This document shows, one piece after another, positions 8,384-15,666 of a stretch of 64,000 nt of DNA. The number at the start of each line of letters is the position of its first letter. The stretch's first letter is position 1. The translations under genes were made by a program, and so were the position numbers. The notes under the pieces were generated by a model, which searched no databases, had not been told where the DNA came from, and worked only from the letters and a program-made list of their open reading frames with translations. This DNA comes from a virus: positions 182,150-246,149 of IMG/VR virus record IMGVR_UViG_3300042261_002390; one strand, given 5' to 3'.

Positions 8384-8644
8384 ATGCCGAAATATTATAT
8401 TACACAAGAACAATTCGAAGAGATTCAACATTATAAAAGAATGTTCGAATATGATGCTGAAGAAATTAAGGATTTATGTGGTTCTGAAAAGGATGACATT
8501 GTTTATGGATTTAGGCTCGGTGAGCTACATACACATTTACGGCAATGTTTTATGGATATGATGGAACTTGAAAGTAGTATCCGGGAGCAAGAAATACATC
8601 AAACTGAAAAAATAGTACATCAGGATGAAAAACAAACTAATTAA
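8384..8644 (+). CDS. Small helical hypothetical protein, 86 aa
   Basis: Acidic and probably all-helical (EQFEEIQHYKRMFEYDAEEI). Nine bases follow the previous stop and its end overlaps the next start by 20 bases. No family recognised. Confidence 0.7.
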   Translation: MPKYYITQEQFEEIQHYKRMFEYDAEEIKDLCGSEKDDIVYGFRLGELHTHLRQCFMDMMELESSIREQEIHQTEKIVHQDEKQTN

Positions 8645-8981
8645 ATCCATATTTAAGTTCTTTAACATTAATCCCGGGAAACTGGAATATGTCGTTACCG
8701 TTGTAAATGTTAGCGGGGAAGTTAAGAAATATACATTTAAAAATATTAAAGACGTTAATGGATTTGTTACCGACGTTAACAGTGAAACGTATTGGAATAT
8801 TCAAAGTATAGAGAAAATTAAACGATATGAGTTTACTTATAATCGTGAAGTAATTCACTCACCATTATTTTTCACAATGGAAAATGTGACTGAGAAACAA
8901 TATGTTGACGACCACGACTATAGCTTTTTAATTAAAAACAGTAGTTTGAAAAATATAAGACGAGTGACGTTGAAAGATTAA
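8625..8981 (+). CDS. Hypothetical protein, 118 aa
   Basis: Basic, mixed alpha/beta composition (VVTVVNVSGEVKKYTFKNIK). No motif recognised. Translationally coupled to the gene before it and followed by a phage promoter motif. Confidence 0.7.
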   Translation: MKNKLIKSIFKFFNINPGKLEYVVTVVNVSGEVKKYTFKNIKDVNGFVTDVNSETYWNIQSIEKIKRYEFTYNREVIHSPLFFTMENVTEKQYVDDHDYSFLIKNSSLKNIRRVTLKD

Positions 8982-8985
8982 TATT

Positions 8986-9020
8986 TTTTGTAACATTTCT
9001 AAATTGTAAACGTATTATTC
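8986..9020 (+). promoter_or_regulatory. Phage promoter motif
   Basis: TTTTGTAACA followed 16-17 bases later by AACGTATTATTC, 18 bases before the gene at 9038. Confidence 0.65.
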
Positions 9021-9037
9021 GCCGAAAAATTAACCGA

Positions 9038-9229
9038 ATGAAAAATAAAATTAATATACTTGAACCACCAAAACCGCCTCTAGGTAGGGCGTTACGAGAA
9101 GGTGTTGGGCATTTTTGTAATAATTGTGGCTCGACTGTATCTAAAAACGGCTTTCTTGGATTATTTGGTGAAATGTTATGCTATAATCAAGAATGCCCGA
9201 ACAGTAAATCAAAAAAATATGGATTATAA
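9038..9229 (+). CDS. Small zinc-ribbon protein, 63 aa
   Basis: Two pairs of metal ligands, HFCNNCGS and LCYNQECPN, spaced as in a treble-clef or zinc-ribbon fold. Basic N-terminus. May bind nucleic acid or a protein partner. A phage promoter motif is directly upstream and its stop overlaps the next start. Confidence 0.7.
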   Translation: MKNKINILEPPKPPLGRALREGVGHFCNNCGSTVSKNGFLGLFGEMLCYNQECPNSKSKKYGL

Positions 9230-9443
9230 AAAGCTAAGTACTGATGAACTTTGTGACATTATTGTAACTAAGATTGGCGTACCGTTACCAACATATAGTT
9301 ATGACTATAGGAAATATGTTTCTGTAGTACCTCAAAATATTAGTTTTGGTGATGGTGTTAAGGGAATTGAAAATGCTGATTTACACAATACATTTAGAGA
9401 GGCATGTATGCGTATAATATTTTGGGATTTGGATAAAACGTAA
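9219..9443 (+). CDS. Hypothetical protein, 74 aa
   Basis: I place the start at ATG 9219, inside ATGGATTATAA overlapping the preceding stop. The protein begins MDYKKLSTDELCDIIVTKIG. A longer in-frame reading from 9102 would run through the zinc-ribbon gene in another frame and is unlikely. No motif recognised. Confidence 0.65.
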   Translation: MDYKKLSTDELCDIIVTKIGVPLPTYSYDYRKYVSVVPQNISFGDGVKGIENADLHNTFREACMRIIFWDLDKT

Positions 9444-9484
9444 ATAGTTAAAATTCTTTACTATTTATATATAAAAAAATTTCT

Positions 9485-10000
9485 ATGAGTAATGAAATAC
9501 GAGAAATGATTGATAGAGTTAAAAATTTTAAACAATTCATAAACGAACAATCAGAACAAAAAAACAATGTGATATATCATTTTGTTGATGAAAAGAAATT
9601 GGTTAATATCTTAATTAAAAATGAATTAAAGCCAAGGTGGAAACATTATATAGAAAGTGAAGATAGAATTGTTGTTGGGACATCTTTTACTTGGGATTTA
9701 AAACATAGCACAATTTCTAATATGGAATATCCAATAAAACTGATATTTAATAGAAATAAATTAGAAACTGATTATAATTCATTTTTAATTAATAGCAATA
9801 GAGTACATCTACAAACAATGGCACAATTGAAGCCTAATTTATATGACCCAACAGCATATAAATATGAAGATGAAACACCAAATGAGTTGTTTGTAGAAGG
9901 AATAATTAAACCATTGAGTACATATATGATAGATATTGAAATATTAAAACCAATTTCAAAAGAAACTGAACAACTCATTCTTAATTTTAAGCGTGGGTAA
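9485..10000 (+). CDS. Hypothetical protein, possible ADP-ribosyltransferase-like fold
   Basis: 171 residues. The N-terminus has the phage-typical FKQFINEQ segment. It is followed by VIYHFVDEKKLVNILIKNEL and GTSFTWDL, which resemble the H-F-T start and S-L-T strand of DarT/DUF4433-like ART folds. The catalytic Glu is not certain. I do not assign a reaction; this may equally be a non-enzymatic phage protein. Confidence 0.45.
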   Translation: MSNEIREMIDRVKNFKQFINEQSEQKNNVIYHFVDEKKLVNILIKNELKPRWKHYIESEDRIVVGTSFTWDLKHSTISNMEYPIKLIFNRNKLETDYNSFLINSNRVHLQTMAQLKPNLYDPTAYKYEDETPNELFVEGIIKPLSTYMIDIEILKPISKETEQLILNFKRG

Positions 10001-10013
10001 ACTTTTTAAAGTT

Positions 10014-10048
10014 TTTGTAACAAAACGTTAATTAGAACGTATAATACA
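10014..10048 (+). promoter_or_regulatory. Phage promoter motif
   Basis: TTTGTAACA, 16 bases, AACGTATAATAC, upstream of the small gene at 10092. Confidence 0.65.
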
Positions 10049-10091
10049 ATATTCTTATTCACTTAATATTTAAAGACATGAAGAAATTATT

Positions 10092-10259
10092 ATGTATAAA
10101 GAAAATGTAAAATATAAGCTAATCGGATACCAACCAGCAGGAATTGACTATAATGTGCCAAGAACAGAAATTGCTGAATGGAAAAATGGTTATTGGTATC
10201 CATATGGATGTGGGAAAAGAATAGTCAATTTCGTAATTGAAGAAGTAGTAGAACTTTAA
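10092..10259 (+). CDS. Small hypothetical protein, 55 aa
   Basis: The reading frame from ATG 10092 to TAA 10257-10259 encodes a Tyr-rich protein beginning MYKENVKYKLIGYQPAGIDY and containing YWYPYGCGKR. It lies behind a phage promoter motif and just before the cassette-like island. No family recognised. Confidence 0.55.
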   Translation: MYKENVKYKLIGYQPAGIDYNVPRTEIAEWKNGYWYPYGCGKRIVNFVIEEVVEL

Positions 10260-10266
10260 ATGTTTT

Positions 10267-10397
10267 ATAACATGATGTAGCTAACCGAAGTTGGCGATTA
10301 CGAAGCACAAACTTTCAAACTAAAAAAATGTTTAATCGAAGCACAACAGTTCATATCAGCACTATACCGCCAATTTTGGTTAGCTGCATCACGTTAT
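10267..10397 (+). repeat. attC-like imperfect inverted repeat 1
   Basis: The left arm at 10267-10296 begins ATAACATGATGTAGCTAACC. The right arm at 10368-10397 ends TTAGCTGCATCACGTTAT. They pair over about 30 bases with four mismatches. The 71-base loop contains the direct repeat CGAAGCACAA twice (near 10301 and 10337). Confidence 0.6.
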
Positions 10398-10420
10398 GTG
10401 CCGTTTTTAAATAAATTATT

Positions 10421-11047
10421 ATGGCTGGAATTGATAAAACTTACACAGACTCTTATAAAGATTATAAAGAGTTTAAAACTTGGGCTGATAACCAAAAATT
10501 AACGTTTTTTGACGGATTAACTGTATGTATTGGTGATTGGGTTTGGCAATATGAAAAGGACGATTTTACAAATGGTGAAATTCCTATTATGAATACTCCA
10601 ACTTGGTTGGATATTTACTTAATTCAAAATTGTAAAACTTGGTTTGTTTTAGATAGAATGAAGTCTGTTTATGGTGAAGAATCATATAAAGAATTTCAAA
10701 ATATTGATTTAACAGCAAAACCACCATCCGACTTTAAGCAGAATAGAAAAATTACAATAAAGCCGAATAAAAATTGCAAGTTTCCATTTAAGAAAAGAAT
10801 GTTTAGCAAGCCAATTGGAGGTAAAACTAAATGGTGGCTGCAATGTGAAAATGATTTTTGGTATAATAATGAAACTAAAAGATGGGTGAGTTATGAAACA
10901 CAATATCCACATAACACTAATACTGCTCATATTACTTCTACTAAAGCATTAGTAAGACATCTACGAAATCAATATTTACCTAAAGGGGTTGTATTTACAA
11001 TTTCGGGTAGATATGTTGGAGAAGAATACATTGCGGTAGTGTCTTAA
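10421..11047 (+). CDS. Cassette-borne hypothetical protein, 208 aa
   Basis: Trp-rich and Lys-rich, with CIGDWVWQYEKDDFTNGEIP and KTKWWLQCENDFWYNNETK. It starts 23 bases after attC-like repeat 1 and ends just before repeat 2, so it fills one cassette. No known domain recognised. Confidence 0.7.
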   Translation: MAGIDKTYTDSYKDYKEFKTWADNQKLTFFDGLTVCIGDWVWQYEKDDFTNGEIPIMNTPTWLDIYLIQNCKTWFVLDRMKSVYGEESYKEFQNIDLTAKPPSDFKQNRKITIKPNKNCKFPFKKRMFSKPIGGKTKWWLQCENDFWYNNETKRWVSYETQYPHNTNTAHITSTKALVRHLRNQYLPKGVVFTISGRYVGEEYIAVVS

Positions 11048-11048
11048 A

Positions 11049-11191
11049 TGGCACATAACGTGTTGCAGCTATGCGCTGAATGGGGATTGTACCCACGAAA
11101 CTTAAAACGAATAACAAAACTATGAATACTAACAATTTATCCAACGAGAGCGAAAACCCCATTTTGCGTATAGGTGCGGTTAGCTGCTGCC
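11049..11191 (+). repeat. attC-like imperfect inverted repeat 2
   Basis: The left arm at 11049-11084 contains GGCACATAACGTGTTGCAGC, then TATGCGCTGAATGGGG. The right arm at 11156-11191 begins CCCCATTTTGCGTATA and ends GGTTAGCTGCTGCCG. The inner 16 bases pair with three mismatches. The right end overlaps the 5' coding region of the HAD gene. Confidence 0.55.
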
Positions 11192-11694
11192 GTTTTATTT
11201 TTCTCGATATTGACGGGGTGATAGCTACACCAAAAACGGTAGAGCATGGAATGTGGGCTTTAACACCTGAAAAACAAGATTTACTTGGAATGATAATAGA
11301 AAAAACAGGTGCAAAGATTGTGCTTAGTAGTAGCTGGCGAAAACATACAATTGAAGATACTATTGAACACATGAAAGAACATGGGTTTAGATTCTGTGAT
11401 GAAATTGTAGGCATAACAATTAGAGCTTATCAATATTTACAAAAAGGCGTTCATTTATCAATTCCGAGAGGTGTAGAGATTAAGCAATGGATTGATACGA
11501 ATATTCATTCAAATAATGGTAAAGATTGGAACAGAAAGGAATTAGGCAAAGATTGGAATTATGTGATTTTGGATGATGATTCCGATATGCTTTTAGAACA
11601 CAAAGATAATTTTATATGTTGCGATTCAATGGAAGGTTTAACTCTCGAACAAGCAAACAAAGCTATCGAGGTGCTTTCTTACGGTTGCAGCTAA
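11080..11694 (+). CDS. Cassette-borne HAD-superfamily phosphatase-like protein
   Basis: The HAD core starts at FIFLDIDGVIAT (Asp nucleophile), has motif II in IVLSSSWRKHTIED, and an acidic pair in VILDDDSDMLLEHKDNF. This matches compact HAD proteins of the Swiss-Army-knife RNA repair type. The region before the HAD core is odd: it is translated from the attC-like palindrome and is not protein-like. The real start may be ATG 11122 or a later unusual codon. It is distantly related to the HAD protein at 4919-5440 but was probably acquired separately. Confidence 0.7.
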   Translation: MGIVPTKLKTNNKTMNTNNLSNESENPILRIGAVSCCRFIFLDIDGVIATPKTVEHGMWALTPEKQDLLGMIIEKTGAKIVLSSSWRKHTIEDTIEHMKEHGFRFCDEIVGITIRAYQYLQKGVHLSIPRGVEIKQWIDTNIHSNNGKDWNRKELGKDWNYVILDDDSDMLLEHKDNFICCDSMEGLTLEQANKAIEVLSYGCS

Positions 11695-11714
11695 CGGTTG
11701 GCGGTATGGCATAG
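11682..11714 (+). repeat. attC-like half-site 3 (left arm)
   Basis: GGTTGCAGCTAACGGTTGGC followed by GGTATGGCATAG, closely related to the arms of repeats 1 and 2. Its inner part GCGGTATGGCATAG is complementary to TTGCTATACCGC at 11955-11967, beyond the next gene. Confidence 0.4.
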
Positions 11715-11748
11715 TTATTTTTTCTATCACAAAACTAAATTAAAAGAT

Positions 11749-12066
11749 ATGGCTTATGATATTTATGGACAAAACTTAGCGAGCGGACACTGTGAGGTGC
11801 ATCCGTGGGTGGGAGAAAGTTACCCTTGCTCTTTGTGTTACGCAGAAAGCAAGCCTAAGCACGACCCAAGACAAAAAGAGTATGAACGTGCGGAGGCAGA
11901 ATACTACGCTGAAATGGAGCGAGCGCACTACGAAGAACTGGCAAGAAAAAATAATTTGCTATACCGCATGTTATGCTATGTGGCACTTGCAGTAAGCAAA
12001 TTAAATGAGCGAGTTCAGAAATACAAGGAAAAAATGTTAAGCAGAGTGGTGCAAAAGCGCCATTGA
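11749..12066 (+). CDS. Cassette-borne small zinc-binding-like protein, 105 aa
   Basis: I prefer ATG 11749 over 11698, because the first 17 codons of the longer frame translate the attC-like arm. The protein begins MAYDIYGQNLASGHCEVHPW and contains the Cys/His set HCEVHPWVGESYPCSLC, a probable zinc site. A long charged helix follows. Its last ~35 residues run into the next palindrome, so the 3' end may be a cassette-junction extension. Confidence 0.6.
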   Translation: MAYDIYGQNLASGHCEVHPWVGESYPCSLCYAESKPKHDPRQKEYERAEAEYYAEMERAHYEELARKNNLLYRMLCYVALAVSKLNERVQKYKEKMLSRVVQKRH

Positions 12067-12075
12067 GCATAACTC
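11955..12075 (+). repeat. attC-like imperfect inverted repeat 4
   Basis: The left arm near 11967-11985 contains CATGTTATGCTATGTGGC and the right arm near 12057-12075 contains GCGCCATTGAGCATAAC. GTTATGCT pairs exactly with AGCATAAC. This marks the downstream edge of the island, after which base composition returns to A+T-rich. Confidence 0.4.
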
Positions 12076-12110
12076 CCAAATATACGCAATATTACCAAAG
12101 ATTAATTATC

Positions 12111-12335
12111 ATGAAATCAATTACATATACCATTGAAATTAAATGGATAATTATTGGATATGATAATTATGGATTTGGTAGTGATAAGATTCTTTATAAT
12201 TTGAAAACTAATAGAAGATTAAAACAATCATATAATTCAGGAAGTATTGGTTATTGGTTTGGGAAACGATTTATTCCATTATCGAAACTAAGAAATTTAT
12301 TAAAAAAACCAACAATAGAATTTTGTCCTTTTTAA
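12111..12335 (+). CDS. Small conserved phage protein, 74 aa
   Basis: The start at ATG 12111 gives MKSITYTIEIKWIIIGYDNY. The later part, NLKTNRRLKQSYNSGSIGYW, then FGKRFIPLSKLRNLL, follows a pattern common in Bacteroidota phage proteins and NUMOD-type modules (a phrase like GYWxxGKFxxLxxLR). Those modules bind DNA in homing enzymes, but here no nuclease is attached. Confidence 0.6.
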   Translation: MKSITYTIEIKWIIIGYDNYGFGSDKILYNLKTNRRLKQSYNSGSIGYWFGKRFIPLSKLRNLLKKPTIEFCPF

Positions 12336-12386
12336 TTGTAACCTTTTTGATTGTGATTCGTATAAGTAGGAAACCATTAAAAATAA

Positions 12387-12728
12387 ATGATGAAAAAGAT
12401 TTTATTATCGATACTAATTGTGGTGGCATTTACTTCATGTGAAGAAATGAAAAAGACCAAAGAATTTTATGCCGACGAGCAAAAAAAATTAAGTCCTGCA
12501 AGTACTGAATATACTAAAATCAGGCTCGTAGAATTAAAAGACTTCGAAGGTTATAATCAAAATGTTGGTGGCTTTGATTTTGTGAGAGATAGTTGTGAAT
12601 ATACCTATCTTTGGACAGGTGCTGGAAATGGTGGCGGTACAATTTTCCATAAAGGCAATTGTAAGTATTGTCAAGAACGCAATAAAAAAATGATTGAAAA
12701 CCTTTTAAAGAAATATTACCATGAATAA
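12387..12728 (+). CDS. Predicted lipoprotein, 113 aa
   Basis: The N-terminus MMKKILLSILIVVAFTSCEE is a lipoprotein signal with lipobox FTSC, so the mature protein starts at Cys18 and is lipid-anchored. The rest contains three further Cys (RDSCEYTY, GNCKYCQER), possibly a metal site. It overlaps the next gene by 8 bases. A surface role such as superinfection exclusion is possible but not shown. Confidence 0.7.
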   Translation: MMKKILLSILIVVAFTSCEEMKKTKEFYADEQKKLSPASTEYTKIRLVELKDFEGYNQNVGGFDFVRDSCEYTYLWTGAGNGGGTIFHKGNCKYCQERNKKMIENLLKKYYHE

Positions 12729-12987
12729 TTTATCATATCCGAAAGATTTCGGAAAAACCGTTGAGAGTGTTGAAATAATCAGTAATGAAGTTAACGATGA
12801 TAGAGTTATCATTAGCATTGAAAATGATGGCAATTTTGGTCACTTCTTAGCGTCAGAAGGTAAACCATTTGTATTTGCCAATGAAGAAGCTGCTGAAGAA
12901 TTTGCTAAAGAACACGCACTTGAAAACTACAATATTGAACCATTTGTTGATTATGATTTTTCCGGCATAGAACTAATCGAACTATAA
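12721..12987 (+). CDS. Acidic hypothetical protein, 88 aa
   Basis: Strongly acidic, Phe-rich small protein (ANEEAAEEFAKEHALENYNI). No motif recognised. Translationally coupled to the lipoprotein gene. Confidence 0.7.
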   Translation: MNNLSYPKDFGKTVESVEIISNEVNDDRVIISIENDGNFGHFLASEGKPFVFANEEAAEEFAKEHALENYNIEPFVDYDFSGIELIEL

Positions 12988-13001
12988 TCTCATGAAAGAA
13001 T

Positions 13002-13310
13002 ATGAAGTTAAGTGCAAATGCAAAATTTTGGTCGAGTATTGGTGCAATAATGGTTATACTCATCATATTGCTATTTCTACTGAAAAAAGGAATTGATAGC
13101 CAATTAGACAAGGAAGCTAAGGAAAGTTATCAAGCAATCGAAGCAGCATCTGCTGAATCATATGAACGTGGATTGTGGGATGGTTTTAATCTCACCGTTA
13201 AGTATCTAAACGATAAAAAGTATCTGAAAGACAACGATACTATAAAAATCGAGATTACTGAATTAATTGATGTATTACACTCAAAAAATAATCAAAATGC
13301 CAAGAATTAA
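13002..13310 (+). CDS. Membrane-anchored small protein, 102 aa
   Basis: One clear membrane segment at about residues 9-29 (IGAIMVILIILLFLLKKG). A soluble domain rich in Glu, Ala and Ser follows, with YERGLWDGFNLTVKYLN. Bitopic membrane protein of unknown role. Confidence 0.7.
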   Translation: MKLSANAKFWSSIGAIMVILIILLFLLKKGIDSQLDKEAKESYQAIEAASAESYERGLWDGFNLTVKYLNDKKYLKDNDTIKIEITELIDVLHSKNNQNAKN

Positions 13311-13485
13311 AAGTGTTGTTAAGAATGAAGAGGTTTATGTACGTCTAAGTGATATAATGTTATCACTACGAGAAGATTTAGATAATGTTAAGTCTGATGA
13401 GGTGAAAGAATATATCCGGGATGACATTAAAGTGTGGAAAAAATATGAAAAAGATATTTTAGAACAAGCAGGTATAAAATTTTAA
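13297..13485 (+). CDS. Small hypothetical protein, 62 aa
   Basis: The start at ATG 13297 overlaps the end of the preceding gene by 14 bases. Begins MPRIKSVVKNEEVYVRLSDI; helical and charged. No family recognised. Confidence 0.65.
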   Translation: MPRIKSVVKNEEVYVRLSDIMLSLREDLDNVKSDEVKEYIRDDIKVWKKYEKDILEQAGIKF

Positions 13486-13494
13486 TTAAAAACT

Positions 13495-14382
13495 ATGACA
13501 GATATTGAATTAATCGAAAAAATATTGGCATCTAAAAAGCCATCAGATATCTTTCCGGATGATTGGAAAAAAGACTATCTTCGCTACAGTAAAATGATTT
13601 ATCCTGATTTTTGTAAGCATCCTAAAGCGAGTGATGCTATGGCAAAAATTAATCATTATAAAGATTTGATTGAGAACGGTACAATATATACTGATGAAGC
13701 CGGAGAATTTCGAGTCTTTGAGAAGAAAATTGAATATCAAATAACTGATACTAATCGTACTATTCTAAGATGGTCATACGAAAATTATCGTAAACTCAAA
13801 TCTAAAACTGATGAAGCATCGTTGAAATTTCATCGATATTTGCCGGAAGATATGATTATGAATAACGATAAGTTAACTATTGTATTAAAAGACCGGGCAG
13901 TTCCATTATCAAATAATCAGCTTGAACAAATTCATGTAAATTGGATATTTAGCCGAATGTTTGAGTTTAGTATGTGGATGCAACAGATTGGTATGGTTCA
14001 TATGGGTTTAAACCCTACGACTGTATTTGTTGTTCCTGAAACACATGGAATTATTGTCGTTTCTTTTTATCATATGTGCCCGATTGGGAAGAAAGCTGAA
14101 ACTATTTCAGCTAAGTACAAAACATGGTATCCAACAACGTTGTTTAGTAAAAAGATTGCAACATCTGATATTGATTTAGAATTGTGTAAGAAAATTGCCA
14201 TATATTTATTGGGCGATAGGTCAGCAGCAGGTACTAAATTAAAAATGGATAAAAAAAATATAAATCAGGATGTTTTGACATTCTTGTTAACTAAACATGA
14301 AAATAGTATTGAGATATATAAAAAATATCGTGATTTGTTGGCAAAACACTTTGAAAGAAAATTTTATCCATTTTCTTTGTAG
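13495..14382 (+). CDS. J-domain-like N-terminus fused to a protein-kinase-like (pseudokinase) domain
   Basis: 295 residues. Residues about 23-60 (DYLRYSKMIYPDFCKHPKAS, then AMAKINHYKDLIE) follow the J-domain pattern, with the HPD motif changed to YPD. Residues about 75-290 resemble a kinase fold. IGMVHMGLNPTTVFVV at 165-180 matches the catalytic loop (HxDLxPxN) with Gly in place of Asp. HGIIVVSFYH matches the DFG strand without DFG. YPTTLFSKK then SDIDLELCKKIAIYLLGD matches the P-E loop and helix F. Catalysis is therefore unlikely. It sits next to a von Willebrand A protein. Confidence 0.6.
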   Translation: MTDIELIEKILASKKPSDIFPDDWKKDYLRYSKMIYPDFCKHPKASDAMAKINHYKDLIENGTIYTDEAGEFRVFEKKIEYQITDTNRTILRWSYENYRKLKSKTDEASLKFHRYLPEDMIMNNDKLTIVLKDRAVPLSNNQLEQIHVNWIFSRMFEFSMWMQQIGMVHMGLNPTTVFVVPETHGIIVVSFYHMCPIGKKAETISAKYKTWYPTTLFSKKIATSDIDLELCKKIAIYLLGDRSAAGTKLKMDKKNINQDVLTFLLTKHENSIEIYKKYRDLLAKHFERKFYPFSL

Positions 14383-14385
14383 AAA

Positions 14386-14418
14386 ATGTAACCTTTTTAA
14401 GTTCTAAACGTATAAGAG
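14386..14418 (+). promoter_or_regulatory. Phage promoter motif
   Basis: ATGTAACC, then TTTTTAAGTTCTAAA, then CGTATAAGAGG, about 50 bases before the small gene at 14469. Confidence 0.65.
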
Positions 14419-14468
14419 GTATTGGATTTAAAAATCATATTAGTATTAACAATTAAAAATTAAAAAAC

Positions 14469-14594
14469 ATGGGATTTCCAAATCATTCAAACGATGTAAA
14501 CACTGCAAAGTCATTCGAAGAAATGGCTGCAATGGAAGAAGCTGCTGAAGCAGAAGTAAATAACGCTCCGGAAACCGAGGCTAAACCTGAGTAA
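14469..14594 (+). CDS. Very small acidic Ala/Glu-rich protein, 41 aa
   Basis: ATG 14469 to TAA 14592-14594, beginning MGFPNHSNDVNTAKSFEEMA. The C-terminal half is almost entirely Ala, Glu, Asn and Pro. It lies behind a phage promoter and two bases before the VWA gene, so it is probably expressed with it. Confidence 0.55.
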   Translation: MGFPNHSNDVNTAKSFEEMAAMEEAAEAEVNNAPETEAKPE

Positions 14595-14596
14595 TC

Positions 14597-15514
14597 ATGG
14601 GGTATAGTAATTGGTCGGATGATGCATATACTAATATTAGCAATAGTAAAAGTTATGCATCAAAATCTGCTGACGATATTTTCAGTAGCACACCTAAAAG
14701 CGATATGCTTCCGAACAAAATTGTTGTTCGTGAATCTCGTGATAGTGTTGCACACCCAAATTCGTTAGCAGTTATGTTCTTTCTTGATGATACCGGAAGT
14801 ATGGGAAGAATCCCGGAAGATATCATCAAAAATGAACTTCCTACTTTGATGAACACCATCATCGACAATGGTATCCAAGACCCTCAGATTCTTTTTGGTA
14901 CGATTAACGACCATAAGTGTATCGATACACCGATTCAGGTTGGTCAGTTTGAATCTGGAACTGAAGAACTTGATAAATGGTTGTCCGGAATGGCAATTCA
15001 AAGTGGTGGCGGCGGTCAAGATAGAGAAAGTTATCTTTTGGCTTGGTATGTTGCAGGTCGTCACACTTCAATTGATTGCTTCGAAAAACGAAATCAAAAA
15101 GGATTTTTGATTACTGTTGGCGATGAAGCTAGTTGGGATACTCTTAGCGGTGATACTTTGAAAAAAGTATTTGGTGCTAATAGCGATGAAAGTGTTACCG
15201 ATAAACAGCTTCTTGAAGAAGCACAAAGACTTTATCACGTATATCACATTCACGTCAATGAAGCAAGCTATAAAGACGACCCTGATGTATTAGGGTATTG
15301 GGAAAAAATGCTTGGTGAAAGACTTATTGTGTTGAATGATTATCATGCAATTTGTGCAACAGTTGCAACATTGATTGCAGTACAACATGGCGTTGACATG
15401 GCGAAAGTCGTGAGCAGATTCGATGCAAGAACAGCAGGTATGGTTACAACTGCACTTGCAAAAGTCACAACCACATTGGTTGTAACACCGGACGAAGGCA
15501 TCATGAAGCTTTAA
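14597..15514 (+). CDS. von Willebrand factor A domain protein
   Basis: 305 residues. The MIDAS metal site is in VMFFLDDTGSMGRIPEDI (DxTxS at 64-68). SGGGGQDRESYLLAWYVAGR supplies the second loop, and FLITVGDEASWD the third (an Asp after a strand). VWA domains bind partner proteins through a divalent metal ion; they are not enzymes. Neighbouring a pseudokinase, this recalls bacterial VWA-kinase modules of the TerY type. A strong terminator follows at 15535-15568. Confidence 0.85.
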   Translation: MGYSNWSDDAYTNISNSKSYASKSADDIFSSTPKSDMLPNKIVVRESRDSVAHPNSLAVMFFLDDTGSMGRIPEDIIKNELPTLMNTIIDNGIQDPQILFGTINDHKCIDTPIQVGQFESGTEELDKWLSGMAIQSGGGGQDRESYLLAWYVAGRHTSIDCFEKRNQKGFLITVGDEASWDTLSGDTLKKVFGANSDESVTDKQLLEEAQRLYHVYHIHVNEASYKDDPDVLGYWEKMLGERLIVLNDYHAICATVATLIAVQHGVDMAKVVSRFDARTAGMVTTALAKVTTTLVVTPDEGIMKL

Positions 15515-15534
15515 ACGCTACTACGAGACTATTA

Positions 15535-15568
15535 AAAGGGGATATATGTAAATATATCCCTTTTTTTT
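15535..15568 (+). terminator. Rho-independent terminator
   Basis: The hairpin GGGATATATG/AATATATCCC followed by eight T residues, directly after the VWA gene. The T run leads straight into the next promoter motif. Confidence 0.85.
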
Positions 15569-15602
15569 GTAACATTTTATTAGAATATAACGTATAATAA
15601 TG
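15567..15602 (+). promoter_or_regulatory. Phage promoter motif
   Basis: TTTGTAACA, 16 bases, AACGTATAATAATG, between the terminator and the GIY-YIG gene. Confidence 0.65.
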
Positions 15603-15666
15603 AAAAATCAATATCTTTTGTGTTAGGTTTTAATTTTCGTGGTATTTATATTAAAATACAAATATT

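Larger units (their letters stand above)
10267..12075 (+). mobile_element. Integron-like gene-cassette cluster
   Basis: Three small genes are separated by imperfect inverted repeats whose outer ends read ATAAC and GTTAT and whose inner arms contain GCAGCTAACC or its complement. Base composition is visibly richer in G and C than the flanks. The arrangement (one gene per unit, same strand, long imperfect palindrome between units) resembles attC-bounded cassettes. No integrase gene is in the window, so cassette movement is inferred. Confidence 0.5.

Noticed and set aside
11692-11748. Upstream start at 11698 for the third cassette gene
   Set aside because: The added 17 codons translate the attC-like arm, and an A-rich leader precedes the better start at 11749.
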